Shown: positions 36,170 through 45,175 of the stretch, piece by piece | How positions within the stretch are numbered: the stretch's first letter is position 1 | How the letters are laid out: each line of letters starts with the position of its first letter | Assembly (NCBI GenBank): GCA_012959395.1 | Contig: DUDG01000033.1 | Span: 1-64,000 of the forward strand | Length of the DNA stretch: 64,000 bases | Source of the DNA: Flavobacteriaceae bacterium | GTDB lineage: Bacteria > Bacteroidota > Bacteroidia > Flavobacteriales > Flavobacteriaceae | Direction: 5' to 3' | Translations under genes and position numbers: made by a program | The notes under the pieces: generated by a model | Database searches by the model: none | Told to the model about the DNA's origin: nothing | What the model saw: only the letters and a program-made list of their open reading frames with translations

Positions 36170-36216
36170 TTAACTCTATACTAATTTTATATAATATTTT
36201 ATTAGTATAGAGTTAA
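36170..36216. repeat. 16-bp perfect inverted repeat upstream of the orphan gene
   Basis: TTAACTCTATACTAAT at 36170-36185 is repeated exactly in inverse at 36201-36216, with a 15-base AT-only centre. The right arm ends 10 bases before the -7 box at 36227 and covers the expected -33 region, an operator-like placement. It could also fold in RNA. No second copy was noticed elsewhere in the window. Confidence 0.75.
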
Positions 36217-36226
36217 TGTTATTTCC

Positions 36227-36234
36227 TATATTTG
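36227..36234 (+). promoter_or_regulatory. -7 box of the 183-residue orphan gene
   Basis: TATATTTG, followed by C, a perfect TAnnTTTG match 18 bases before the ATG at 36253 and just downstream of the inverted repeat. Confidence 0.6.
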
Positions 36235-36252
36235 CCCATATCTTTATAATAT

Positions 36253-36804
36253 ATGAAGCTTTTTCCATCTTTAAAGTCTTTAAAAAAAAATCTATTAAAT
36301 AAGGATCAATTACAAAAATTCAGCGAATTAGAATCCCTAGAACTAAACTATAATAGATTACTAAAAAGAAAAGAGAAAATTACGGATGAATTAAGAAACC
36401 TTAATAACCAAATTAAAGCAATCGAAGCTCCTCACTCAGATTATATAGTCCAATTTAAAAAAATTAATAAGAATTTAGTCCCTATTATTTCTGTTGGATT
36501 TGATAAAAGGTGGGCTACATATAATTGCATTGTAAAGATTTCTGTGGCTTCTAAATCTTTTTATTTGGGCAAGGAGAATTCTATAAAAAAAAGAATACAA
36601 CAATTTCATAGTAATATTATTATGGACAAGGATATAAATTTTATAAAATCAGAGATTATAAAAATAGTTAGTACTGTTATAATGCAGTTTATTGATACCA
36701 AATCACCAAAAGATCCATTTAAAAAAAGAGTAAAGTTAAATTTAGACAATGTATTAGATAAGTATGTTGCTTCTGGCGCGTGGGACTATTGGGTCAGCAG
36801 ATAA
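36253..36804 (+). CDS. Orphan protein with N-terminal coiled coil, function unknown
   Basis: I do not recognise this 183-residue protein. Residues about 10-60 are a charged heptad-like helix (LQKFSELESLELNYNRLLKR) that should form a coiled coil. A compact beta-rich segment follows (PIISVGFDKRWATYNCIVKI, then SKSFYLGKENSIKKRIQQFH) with a faint likeness to AP2/integrase arm-type DNA-binding folds, then a helical C-terminus ending WDYWVSR. It is basic, has no signal peptide and is presumably cytoplasmic. A perfect -7 box and a 16-bp inverted repeat precede it, and it is flanked by core genes (SPOR/infB and the act cluster). Confidence 0.75.
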   Translation: MKLFPSLKSLKKNLLNKDQLQKFSELESLELNYNRLLKRKEKITDELRNLNNQIKAIEAPHSDYIVQFKKINKNLVPIISVGFDKRWATYNCIVKISVASKSFYLGKENSIKKRIQQFHSNIIMDKDINFIKSEIIKIVSTVIMQFIDTKSPKDPFKKRVKLNLDNVLDKYVASGAWDYWVSR

Positions 36805-36881
36805 TTATTATGATAAATTATATTAAAAAAATAATTTTTTTAAATCATTTATTTAGAATGGTTATAAATTGCAATTAAGAT

Positions 36882-38267
36882 ATGTATAGGGTTTCTAGAA
36901 TCATTCTTCTGTTGTACTTTCGCCATCTAATTTTTATACAATTTTTTAAATTGTTACTAGCAAGAAAACCAACTTTGTTTAAACACTTTTGTCATTTCTT
37001 TACAAGCAATAGAGTGGTCAAATTTTGGACTCTTAATTTATTATTTCTTTTTTCAACTTCTATTAGTATTTCAGCTCAAGAATTAGATATATCTAAAGGC
37101 AAATCTTTATTTAACGCTAATTGTGCTTCTTGTCATAAGTTGAATAAAAAATTAATTGGCCCTGCTTTAAAGGGAGTTTCAAGTAAATACGAAAAAGATT
37201 GGTTGTATACTTGGATTAAGAATAGTGCTTCATTGATTAAATCTGGAGATGAACAAGCTGTTGCTATTTATAAAGAGTATAATAAGGTGGCTATGAATAC
37301 CTTTCCTCAATTATCTAATGAGGATATTGATAATATTTTGGCTTATTCTGATTACGTTCCTCCGGCGGCGTCTAATACGGGGTCTAGTATTAGCTCTAGT
37401 AATCAAAGTGATCAGTCTTCATTTACTAATGATTTAGTGCTTGTTTTACTTACTATAATATTAATTGTTTTAGTAACTATGTTGTTTTTAGTTACAAAAA
37501 CATTAAAAAGAGTAGTTTCTAATAATGGTGTTGATACTGACTTTAAAAAATTATCTGGAACCCCTTTATGGGAAAAGTTTATTAAAAATCAATTTTTAGT
37601 AATTGTTTCAGTTATTTTCTTGCTTTTATCTAGTGCTTATTTTGCTTATGGATATTTAATGCAACTTGGTGTTGATCAAGGATACATGCCTATTCAACCT
37701 ATACACTATTCTCATAAAATTCATGCTGGGGAAAATAAAATTGAATGCCAATATTGTCATTCATCTGCAAGAATTTCAAAACACTCTGGAATTCCATCTC
37801 TTAATGTTTGTATGAATTGTCATGAAAATATTGCTGAATATGATGGAGAAGAAGATTTAGAAAAAGGGTATACTAAAGATTTCTATACAAACGAAATTAG
37901 AAAATTATACAAAGCAGTTGGGTGGGATGAAACTACTCGGTCTTATACTGGAGATACTGAACCTGTTAAATGGGTTAGGATCCATAATTTACCTGATTTT
38001 GTGTATTTTAATCATTCACAACATGTTACAGTTGCTGGGGTTGATTGTCAGAAATGTCATGGTCCAGTTGAAGAAATGGAAATTATGTATCAATATTCTC
38101 CTTTGACTATGGGATGGTGTATTAATTGTCATAGAGAATCTAATATTAAAGTTAAAGACAATGAGTATTATACTAAAATACATGAAGAATTGTCTAAGAA
38201 ATATGGTGTTGAGGAATTAACTGTAGCTCAAATGGGGGGCTTAGAATGTGGAAAATGTCATTATTAA
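36882..38267 (+). CDS. actA: Alternative Complex III multiheme cytochrome subunit ActA (monoheme c fusion)
   Basis: Electron-carrying subunit of Alternative Complex III, a quinol:cytochrome c oxidoreductase. Six CXXCH heme sites are visible: CASCH (81-85) in an N-terminal class I cytochrome c domain, then, after a helix near 185-205 and another near 240-260, CQYCH, CMNCH, CQKCH, CINCH and CGKCH in the pentaheme domain. The ATG gives an unusually long, basic and aromatic N-terminus; a GTG at 37014 would give a normal signal peptide ending SISAQE, so the true start is uncertain. First gene of actABCDEF-coxBA. Confidence 0.92.
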   Translation: MYRVSRIILLLYFRHLIFIQFFKLLLARKPTLFKHFCHFFTSNRVVKFWTLNLLFLFSTSISISAQELDISKGKSLFNANCASCHKLNKKLIGPALKGVSSKYEKDWLYTWIKNSASLIKSGDEQAVAIYKEYNKVAMNTFPQLSNEDIDNILAYSDYVPPAASNTGSSISSSNQSDQSSFTNDLVLVLLTIILIVLVTMLFLVTKTLKRVVSNNGVDTDFKKLSGTPLWEKFIKNQFLVIVSVIFLLLSSAYFAYGYLMQLGVDQGYMPIQPIHYSHKIHAGENKIECQYCHSSARISKHSGIPSLNVCMNCHENIAEYDGEEDLEKGYTKDFYTNEIRKLYKAVGWDETTRSYTGDTEPVKWVRIHNLPDFVYFNHSQHVTVAGVDCQKCHGPVEEMEIMYQYSPLTMGWCINCHRESNIKVKDNEYYTKIHEELSKKYGVEELTVAQMGGLECGKCHY

Positions 38268-38284
38268 AATAATTTAATTTGTAA

Positions 38285-41200
38285 ATGGGAAACCATAAAA
38301 AATATTGGAAAAGTGAAATTGAATTGTCATCAGACAATGAAATGGTTCATAAGCTTAGAGATAATGAATTCGTTAATGAATTACCTATTGACAATTTTTT
38401 AGAAAATAAAGAGACTTTAAAGGATACCAATACAAATAGAAGAGATTTTCTAAAATATTTAGGATTTAGTACTGCAGCAGCAACTTTAGCTAGTTGTGAA
38501 GGCCCAGTTAATAAATCAATTCCATACGTTGTTCAGCCCGAACAAATAAGACCAGGAATTTCAAATTTTTATGCTACTTCTATTTCTGATGGATTTGATT
38601 TTGCAAATGTTTTAGTAAAGACTAGGGAAGGAAGACCTATTAAAATTGAAAAAAATTCTAAATCTGAAGATCAGGGACCTAATGCTAGAATCCAAGCTTC
38701 AGTTTTATCTATGTATGATAGCTCTAGAATTCAAGGCCCTACAATGGATGGTCAAGATATCAGTTGGGAATTATTTAACTTGAATATTTCTGCACAATTA
38801 CAAGCTATGCAAGCTTCAGATAAAAGAATAGTTTTATTAACTCAAACATTTTCGAGTCCAACAACTGAATCTATTATTAAGGAATTTGTCAATAAATATT
38901 CAAATGTTGAACATGTGGTTTATGATTCGATTTCTGAATCAAAATCATTAGATGCTTTTGAAATTCTTTATGGCAAAAGAGCCTTGCCTACTTATGATTT
39001 TTCTAAGTCAGACATGATAGTGTCTTTTGATGCTGATTTTTTAGTTGATTGGCAAGGAGGAGGTTTCAGCAAAGGATATTCAAAATCTAGAGTCCCTAAA
39101 AACGGGAAAATGTCTAAGCATTACCAGTTTGAAGCTAATATGTCTTTAACTGGCGCTAATGCTGACGTAAGAATACCGTTAAAGCCTTCTATTCAAAAGC
39201 TAGCTTTATTAAAAATATACGAATATATTTCTGGAGAAAATGTTAATGTTAAACTAGAAGATGAATTAGATGGCAAGATAAAAAAGCTAGCTTCTGACTT
39301 AAAAAAATCTTCAGGAAAAGGAGTTTTTATTACTGGAATTAGCGATGTAAATGCTCAATTAATAGCTCTAAAAATAAATCATTTAATAAATAGTAAAGTA
39401 ATAAATATTAATAAACTTAGCCTTATAAGAAATGGTAATGACACAAAAGTAGATAAAGTTGTAAAAGATGTTATTAATAAAAGTGTTGATGGTTTAATAA
39501 TGTGTGGGGTTAACCCATCTTATTCTTTGCCTAATTCTAATGTGTTCAATGAAGCACTAAAATCATTAGAGTTATCTGTTTCTTTTTCTATGAATAATAC
39601 TGAAACTGCTATGCTTTCAAAATGGGTAGCTGCGACACCTCATTATTTAGAATCATGGGGAGATTTAGAAATTAAATCTGGAAATTATAGTTTAATTCAA
39701 CCCACTATCAAACCGCTTTTTGACACAAAACAATTTCAAGAAGTTTTATTAAACTGGATTGACAGTAATGATTTATATTATGATTACTTGAAATTATACT
39801 GGAATAATAGAATTTTAAAAGGACTTTCTTGGAATCAAGCGCTTCATGATGGTGTTTATAATTTAAAAAGTGTAAATCCATTACAATATATTAACGTAAG
39901 CTTGGGCAATAGAATTAATGAGTTAAAAAATTCTGTTAATGAGGGATTTGAACTTTCATTGTATTCTAAAGTTTCTATGGGCGATGGTAAGCAGGCCAAC
40001 AATCCATGGTTGCAAGAAATGCCCGACCCATTAACTAGAGTTTCATGGGATAACTACTTAACTGTTTCAAAATCAGATGCAGAAAGGTTGGGTTTAAAAA
40101 ATACTTATGAATCCAATGGGGCACTGAATAGTAACTACGCTAAAGTATTAGTTAACGATCAATTTATTAAAGTCCCCGTTGTTATTCAGCCTGGTCAAGC
40201 AAAAGGTTCTTTCGGATTATCTTTTGGCTATGGGAGAACTAGTGGGGTAAAAAATGAATTACAAACAGGAGTTAATGGGTTCCAAGTTTATAATCAGTTT
40301 GATTCTACCCAATCTGTAGAAATTGAAGTAATAAATGAGGTACATGAATTTGCATGTGTTCAATTGCATAATACATTAATGGGTCGTGGTGACATTATTA
40401 AAGAAACAACCCTAGAAATATTCAACACTAAAGATGTTGGAGAATGGAATCATGTTCCGCGAGTATCCTTAAATCATATAGCAACCCCTGTAACTTCACC
40501 AGATGTTGATATTTGGGAAAAATTTGACAGTTCAATTGGACATCATTTTAATTTGTCTATTGATTTAAATGCCTGTACTGGCTGTGGAGCTTGTGTTATT
40601 TCATGTCATGCAGAAAACAATGTGCCTGTAGTTGGTAAATCTGAAGTTAGAAGGTCTAGAGATATGCATTGGCTTAGAATAGATAGATATTATTCATCAG
40701 AAGAAACATTTTTTGAAGATAATCAGACTAAAGATGATATTAGTGGTTTAGGGGAGGCTCTTTCAGTTTTTGGGAAAATGGAAAATCCTTCTGAAAATCC
40801 TCAGGTTGTTTTTCAACCTGTAATGTGTCAACATTGTAATCAGGCTCCTTGTGAAACAGTATGTCCGGTAGCGGCAACTTCACATGGAAAGCAAGGTCAA
40901 AATCATATGGCTTACAATAGATGTGTAGGCACTAGATATTGTGCAAATAACTGTCCTTATAAGGTTAGAAGATTTAACTGGTTTCTTTATAATAACAATA
41001 ATGAATTTGACTTCAATATGAATGATGATTTAGGTAAAATGGTACTTAACCCAGATGTTGTTGTAAGATCCAGAGGAGTAATGGAGAAATGTTCTATGTG
41101 TATTCAAAAAACACAGAAAACAATACTTAATGCAAAATTAGAAAGAAGAGTTATTGAAGATGGTGAATTCCAAACAGCTTGTTCCTTAGCATGTGATTCC

Positions 41201-41341
41201 GGAGCAATAGTTTTTGGAGATGTTAATGATAAAGAAAGTGAAGTTTTAAAATTAAAAAAAGATGACAGAATGTATCATCTTTTGGAAAGTGTTGGTACAG
41301 AACCAAATGTTATGTATCAAGTTAAAGTAAGAAATACGTAA
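38285..41341 (+). CDS. actB: Alternative Complex III molybdopterin-like/iron-sulfur subunit ActB
   Basis: A 1018-residue fusion of a molybdopterin-oxidoreductase-like domain with a four-cluster ferredoxin domain. The N-terminus has a Tat-like segment NRRDFLKYLGFSTAAATLAS followed by Cys, as in the TAT-variant-translocated group. In characterised ACIII the large domain holds no Mo cofactor. The C-terminal clusters are CTGCGACVISCHAENN, CQHCNQAPCETVCPVAA, CVGTRYCANNCPYKVRRFNW and CSMCIQKTQ with CSLACDSGAI. Electrons pass from quinol through these to the hemes. It lies 17 bases after actA. Confidence 0.95.
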   Translation: MGNHKKYWKSEIELSSDNEMVHKLRDNEFVNELPIDNFLENKETLKDTNTNRRDFLKYLGFSTAAATLASCEGPVNKSIPYVVQPEQIRPGISNFYATSISDGFDFANVLVKTREGRPIKIEKNSKSEDQGPNARIQASVLSMYDSSRIQGPTMDGQDISWELFNLNISAQLQAMQASDKRIVLLTQTFSSPTTESIIKEFVNKYSNVEHVVYDSISESKSLDAFEILYGKRALPTYDFSKSDMIVSFDADFLVDWQGGGFSKGYSKSRVPKNGKMSKHYQFEANMSLTGANADVRIPLKPSIQKLALLKIYEYISGENVNVKLEDELDGKIKKLASDLKKSSGKGVFITGISDVNAQLIALKINHLINSKVININKLSLIRNGNDTKVDKVVKDVINKSVDGLIMCGVNPSYSLPNSNVFNEALKSLELSVSFSMNNTETAMLSKWVAATPHYLESWGDLEIKSGNYSLIQPTIKPLFDTKQFQEVLLNWIDSNDLYYDYLKLYWNNRILKGLSWNQALHDGVYNLKSVNPLQYINVSLGNRINELKNSVNEGFELSLYSKVSMGDGKQANNPWLQEMPDPLTRVSWDNYLTVSKSDAERLGLKNTYESNGALNSNYAKVLVNDQFIKVPVVIQPGQAKGSFGLSFGYGRTSGVKNELQTGVNGFQVYNQFDSTQSVEIEVINEVHEFACVQLHNTLMGRGDIIKETTLEIFNTKDVGEWNHVPRVSLNHIATPVTSPDVDIWEKFDSSIGHHFNLSIDLNACTGCGACVISCHAENNVPVVGKSEVRRSRDMHWLRIDRYYSSEETFFEDNQTKDDISGLGEALSVFGKMENPSENPQVVFQPVMCQHCNQAPCETVCPVAATSHGKQGQNHMAYNRCVGTRYCANNCPYKVRRFNWFLYNNNNEFDFNMNDDLGKMVLNPDVVVRSRGVMEKCSMCIQKTQKTILNAKLERRVIEDGEFQTACSLACDSGAIVFGDVNDKESEVLKLKKDDRMYHLLESVGTEPNVMYQVKVRNT

Positions 41342-41357
41342 AAGATAAAATAATTAT

Positions 41358-42743
41358 ATGTCATCTCATTACGAAGCACCAATTAGAAAACCTTTAGTAA
41401 CTGGTAATAAATCATATCATGATGTTTCAGTTGATATTTCTGCTGCTATTGAAGGAAAGGCAAATAAACAATGGTGGATAGTATTTTCAATTGCATTAGC
41501 TGCTTTTTTATGGGGAATAGGATGTATAATATATACTATTTCAACTGGAATTGGCGTTTGGGGATTAAATAAAACTGTTGGATGGGCTTGGGATATTACA
41601 AATTTTGTTTGGTGGATTGGTATCGGTCATGCAGGAACGCTTATTTCGGCCGTATTATTGCTGTTTAGACAAAAATGGAGAATGGCTATTAACAGATCAG
41701 CTGAAGCTATGACCATTTTTTCAGTAATTCAAGCAGCCTTATTTCCACTCATTCATATGGGTCGTCCATGGCTGGGTTATTGGGTCCTTCCTATTCCAAA
41801 TGCTTACGGATCATTGTGGGTTAATTTTAATTCTCCTCTACTTTGGGATGTTTTTGCTATATCTACATATTTATCAGTTTCTTTAGTTTTCTGGTGGACT
41901 GGACTTCTTCCTGATTTGGCAATGATTAGAGATAGAGCTGTTAAACCATTTCAAAAGAAAATATATAGTTTGGTAAGCTTTGGATGGTCTGGAAGAGCAA
42001 AAGATTGGCAAAGATTTGAAGAGGTTTCATTAGTGTTAGCCGGTTTAGCAACTCCTTTGGTTTTATCTGTTCACACAATTGTATCTTTTGATTTTGCAAC
42101 TTCTGTAATACCTGGTTGGCATACTACAATATTTCCTCCTTATTTTGTAGCCGGAGCAATTTTTTCCGGTTTTGCTATGGTTAATACTTTGTTAATCATT
42201 ATGAGAAAAGTTTCAAACTTAGAAAATTATATAACTGTCCAGCATATAGAACTTATGAATATTGTAATTATGATTACAGGATCCATTGTAGGGACGGCTT
42301 ATATTACTGAGTTGTTTATGGCATGGTATTCTGGTGTGGAATATGAACAATATGCTTTTTTAAATAGAGCAACTGGTCCTTATTGGTGGGCTTATTGGTC
42401 AATGATGACTTGTAATGTATTTTCTCCTCAATTGATGTGGTTTAAAAAACTTAGGACAAGCATTGTATTTTCATTTTTCATATCAATAATAGTAAATATT
42501 GGGATGTGGTTTGAGAGATTTGTAATTATAGTTGTATCTCTTCATAGGGATTATCTTCCGTCATCGTGGACAATGTTTACACCTACATTTGTTGACATAG
42601 GAATATTTATTGGTACTATCGGATTCTTTTTCGTCTTATTTTTGCTTTATTCGAGAACATTTCCAGTGATAGCTCAAGCTGAAGTAAAAGCTATTTTAAA
42701 AACTTCTGGTGATAATTATAAAAAACTAAGAGATAAAAAATAA
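41358..42743 (+). CDS. actC: Alternative Complex III membrane subunit ActC (NrfD family)
   Basis: An NrfD/PsrC-type integral membrane protein of 461 residues with about ten helices, forming one of the two quinol-binding membrane subunits. Family landmarks are WWIGIGHAGTLISAVLLLFR near 90-110, HMGRPWLGYWVLPIPN, VHTIVSFDFATSVIPGWHTT and FMAWYSG. It overlaps actD by one base (TAATG), so the subunits are translationally coupled. Confidence 0.95.
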   Translation: MSSHYEAPIRKPLVTGNKSYHDVSVDISAAIEGKANKQWWIVFSIALAAFLWGIGCIIYTISTGIGVWGLNKTVGWAWDITNFVWWIGIGHAGTLISAVLLLFRQKWRMAINRSAEAMTIFSVIQAALFPLIHMGRPWLGYWVLPIPNAYGSLWVNFNSPLLWDVFAISTYLSVSLVFWWTGLLPDLAMIRDRAVKPFQKKIYSLVSFGWSGRAKDWQRFEEVSLVLAGLATPLVLSVHTIVSFDFATSVIPGWHTTIFPPYFVAGAIFSGFAMVNTLLIIMRKVSNLENYITVQHIELMNIVIMITGSIVGTAYITELFMAWYSGVEYEQYAFLNRATGPYWWAYWSMMTCNVFSPQLMWFKKLRTSIVFSFFISIIVNIGMWFERFVIIVVSLHRDYLPSSWTMFTPTFVDIGIFIGTIGFFFVLFLLYSRTFPVIAQAEVKAILKTSGDNYKKLRDKK

Positions 42744-43276
42744 TGTCTGAGAAAATTTTACATGCAGTGTATGATGACGATGACAAGCTTATTGAAGCAG
42801 TCAAAGAGATAAGAACTTCTAAATATTCTATAGAAGAAATATATACTCCTTTTCCTGTACATGGCTTAGATAAAGCAATGGGATTAGAGCCAACGAAACT
42901 AGGTATTCTATCGTTTATATATGGTTGTATTGGTTTTGGGTTCTCCATCTTTATGATGAATTACATAATGATAGTAGACTGGCCTCAAAATATTGGGGGA
43001 AAACCTAGTTTTTCATATTTAGAAAATATGCCTTCATTTGTTCCTATTATGTTTGAATTAACTGTGTTTTTTTCCGCCCATTTAATGGTTATTACTTTTT
43101 ATTTAAGAAGTAAATTATGGCCATTTAAAGAGGCTGAAAATCCAATTCCTGAAACAACAGATGATAAATTTTTAATTGAAATAAAATTTAATGGAGACGG
43201 CAAAGCTTTAAAAGCTGTTATTAAAAAAACAGATGCTTTAAAGATAAAAGTAATTGAAAACAAAGAATCTAAGTAA
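42743..43276 (+). CDS. actD: Alternative Complex III subunit ActD (DUF3341)
   Basis: A DUF3341 protein of 177 residues: an N-terminal soluble domain (LHAVYDDDDKLIEAVKEIRT, then EEIYTPFPVHGLDKAMGL) and two helices (about 55-75 and 100-120) that tether it to the complex, followed by a soluble C-terminus. It overlaps actC and actE by one base each, the tightest part of the operon. Confidence 0.94.
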   Translation: MSEKILHAVYDDDDKLIEAVKEIRTSKYSIEEIYTPFPVHGLDKAMGLEPTKLGILSFIYGCIGFGFSIFMMNYIMIVDWPQNIGGKPSFSYLENMPSFVPIMFELTVFFSAHLMVITFYLRSKLWPFKEAENPIPETTDDKFLIEIKFNGDGKALKAVIKKTDALKIKVIENKESK

Positions 43277-43827
43277 TGAAAAAGATAACTTTTTATAGTT
43301 TAACGGTAGTTTTCAGTCTTATGACTCTTTCCTGTTTTGATAATTCTAAACCAAATTACCAGTTTTTCCCAAATATGTATGAGTCTGTAGGGTATAGTAC
43401 CTATGCGGAATCTGATGCTTTTTTAAATGGTATTGAGGCGCAGATTCCAGCTGAAGGAAGTATTCCAAGAGGCTGGGTTCCTTATGAATATACAGATACT
43501 AACGAAGGATATGAGTTAGCTAAAGAAAATTTAATTTCTCCATTACCTATTTCAGATAAAAACATTTCACAAGGGAAAGAATTGTACAATATATATTGCG
43601 CTATTTGTCATGGGCCAAAAGGAGATGGTCAAGGAGTGCTTATGGAAAGAGAAAAATTTCTTGGCATACCAAGCTATGCTGATAGAGAGATAACAGAAGG
43701 TAGTATTTATCATGTTTTAATGTATGGCAAAAATTTAATGGGATCTCATGCAAGTCAAGTTAACTCTAATGAAAGGTGGCAAATATCTCAATACGTAATG
43801 AGTTTAAAAGAGAAATTAACAAAATAA
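43276..43827 (+). CDS. actE: Alternative Complex III monoheme cytochrome c lipoprotein ActE
   Basis: A 183-residue class I cytochrome c with one heme site CAICH and a distal Met region (GKNLMGSHASQV). The signal peptide ends in MTLSC, so it is lipid-anchored on the periplasmic side. It hands electrons from ActA to a soluble cytochrome c or directly to the caa3 oxidase encoded downstream. The upstream segment MYESVGYSTYAESD is typical of ActE. Confidence 0.94.
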   Translation: MKKITFYSLTVVFSLMTLSCFDNSKPNYQFFPNMYESVGYSTYAESDAFLNGIEAQIPAEGSIPRGWVPYEYTDTNEGYELAKENLISPLPISDKNISQGKELYNIYCAICHGPKGDGQGVLMEREKFLGIPSYADREITEGSIYHVLMYGKNLMGSHASQVNSNERWQISQYVMSLKEKLTK

Positions 43828-43830
43828 TTA

Positions 43831-45165
43831 ATGTATACGTTTACAAAAAATATTAAAATCTTTTCCCTTAGCCTTATAATTTTAGGAGCTCTTGGCCTTG
43901 GATATGGGTTTTATACTGCTCCAAATTCTGTTGAAGAGGCTAAAGCAATGGTTTCTAATTCACATGGCTTGGAAGAAAAGAATGATTCTCATGACAATAA
44001 TAAAGATCATGCTATTTCTGAAGATTTACATGAATTAAATTCTCACTCATTAGAAGAAGTTTCTCATGATGAACACCTTCTTAATCAGTTACAAAATAGA
44101 CCTTGGGCTGCATTATATGTTGCTGCTTTATTTTTTATGATGCTTGCACTAGGAACATTAGCTTTTTATGCTATTCAAAGAGCTGCGCAAGCAGGATGGT
44201 CACCAATTTTATTTAGAGTGATGGAAGGGATAACAGCTTACCTTCTTCCAGGAACTCTAATTATTTTAATAATTTTAATTCTGTCGTCTATGCATTTAAA
44301 CCATTTATTTGTTTGGATGGATCCTGAAGTGGTTGAACATGATAAGCTGCTTCAAGGTAAATCAGGGTATTTGAATTCTCCATTTTTACTTGGAAGAGCT
44401 ATTTTTTATATTTTAGGATGGAATCTGTATAGGTATTTTTCAAGAAAATTTTCTTTAGCTCAAGACAAATCAAATGATATTTCAAATCACAAAAAGAATT
44501 TTAAAATTTCAGCAGGGTTTTTAGCTTTCTTTATAGTTACTGAATCTATGATGTCATGGGATTGGATCATGTCCGTAGATCCACATTGGTTTAGCACGTT
44601 ATTTGGTTGGTACGTATTTGCAAGTATGATGGTGTCAGCGATAACCACAATTGCGCTTGTTACTATTTATCTAAAATCTAAAGGTTATCTAGAAAAAGCA
44701 AATCATAATCATATTCATGATTTGGCTAAGTTTATGTTTGGATTTAGTGTGTTTTGGGCATATTTATGGTTTTCTCAATTTATGCTTATTTGGTATGCAA
44801 ATTTTCCTGAGGAAGTAACTTATTTTATAACAAGAATAGAAGATTATAATTTGCCATTTTTCGGAATGATAGCCTTGAATTTTATTTTCCCATTATTACT
44901 ACTTATGAATAGCGATTATAAAAGGGTAAACTGGTTTATTGTTACGACAGGAATCATCATATTAATCGGACATTACATAGATGTATTCAACATGATAATG
45001 CCTGCGACAGTTGGAGATCAATGGTTTATAGGTATACCTGAAATTTCAGGAATTTTATTCTTTGCTGGATTGTTTATTTACATTGTATTTAATGGTATTT
45101 CAAAAGCTTCATTAGAACCTTCTGGAGATCCACTTTTTAAGGAGAGCGAAAAATTTGTTTATTAA
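43831..45165 (+). CDS. actF: Alternative Complex III membrane subunit ActF
   Basis: The second large NrfD-like membrane subunit, 444 residues with about ten helices. After the first helix there is a His/Asp-rich extracytoplasmic loop (about 45-88, with SHDNNKDH, LNSHSLEEVSHDEHL) before LQNRPWAALYVAALFFMMLA. Later landmarks are MSWDWIMSVDPHWFSTLFGW and FWAYLWFSQFMLIWYAN. The His-rich loop recalls metal-binding tails seen in other respiratory subunits. It follows actE by 3 bases and precedes coxB by 10. Confidence 0.94.
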   Translation: MYTFTKNIKIFSLSLIILGALGLGYGFYTAPNSVEEAKAMVSNSHGLEEKNDSHDNNKDHAISEDLHELNSHSLEEVSHDEHLLNQLQNRPWAALYVAALFFMMLALGTLAFYAIQRAAQAGWSPILFRVMEGITAYLLPGTLIILIILILSSMHLNHLFVWMDPEVVEHDKLLQGKSGYLNSPFLLGRAIFYILGWNLYRYFSRKFSLAQDKSNDISNHKKNFKISAGFLAFFIVTESMMSWDWIMSVDPHWFSTLFGWYVFASMMVSAITTIALVTIYLKSKGYLEKANHNHIHDLAKFMFGFSVFWAYLWFSQFMLIWYANFPEEVTYFITRIEDYNLPFFGMIALNFIFPLLLLMNSDYKRVNWFIVTTGIIILIGHYIDVFNMIMPATVGDQWFIGIPEISGILFFAGLFIYIVFNGISKASLEPSGDPLFKESEKFVY

Positions 45166-45175
45166 TTTTATTTAA

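Noticed and set aside
36805-36881. AT-rich stretch between the orphan gene and actA as a terminator or repeat
   Set aside because: It is mostly A/T runs with only short imperfect pairing.
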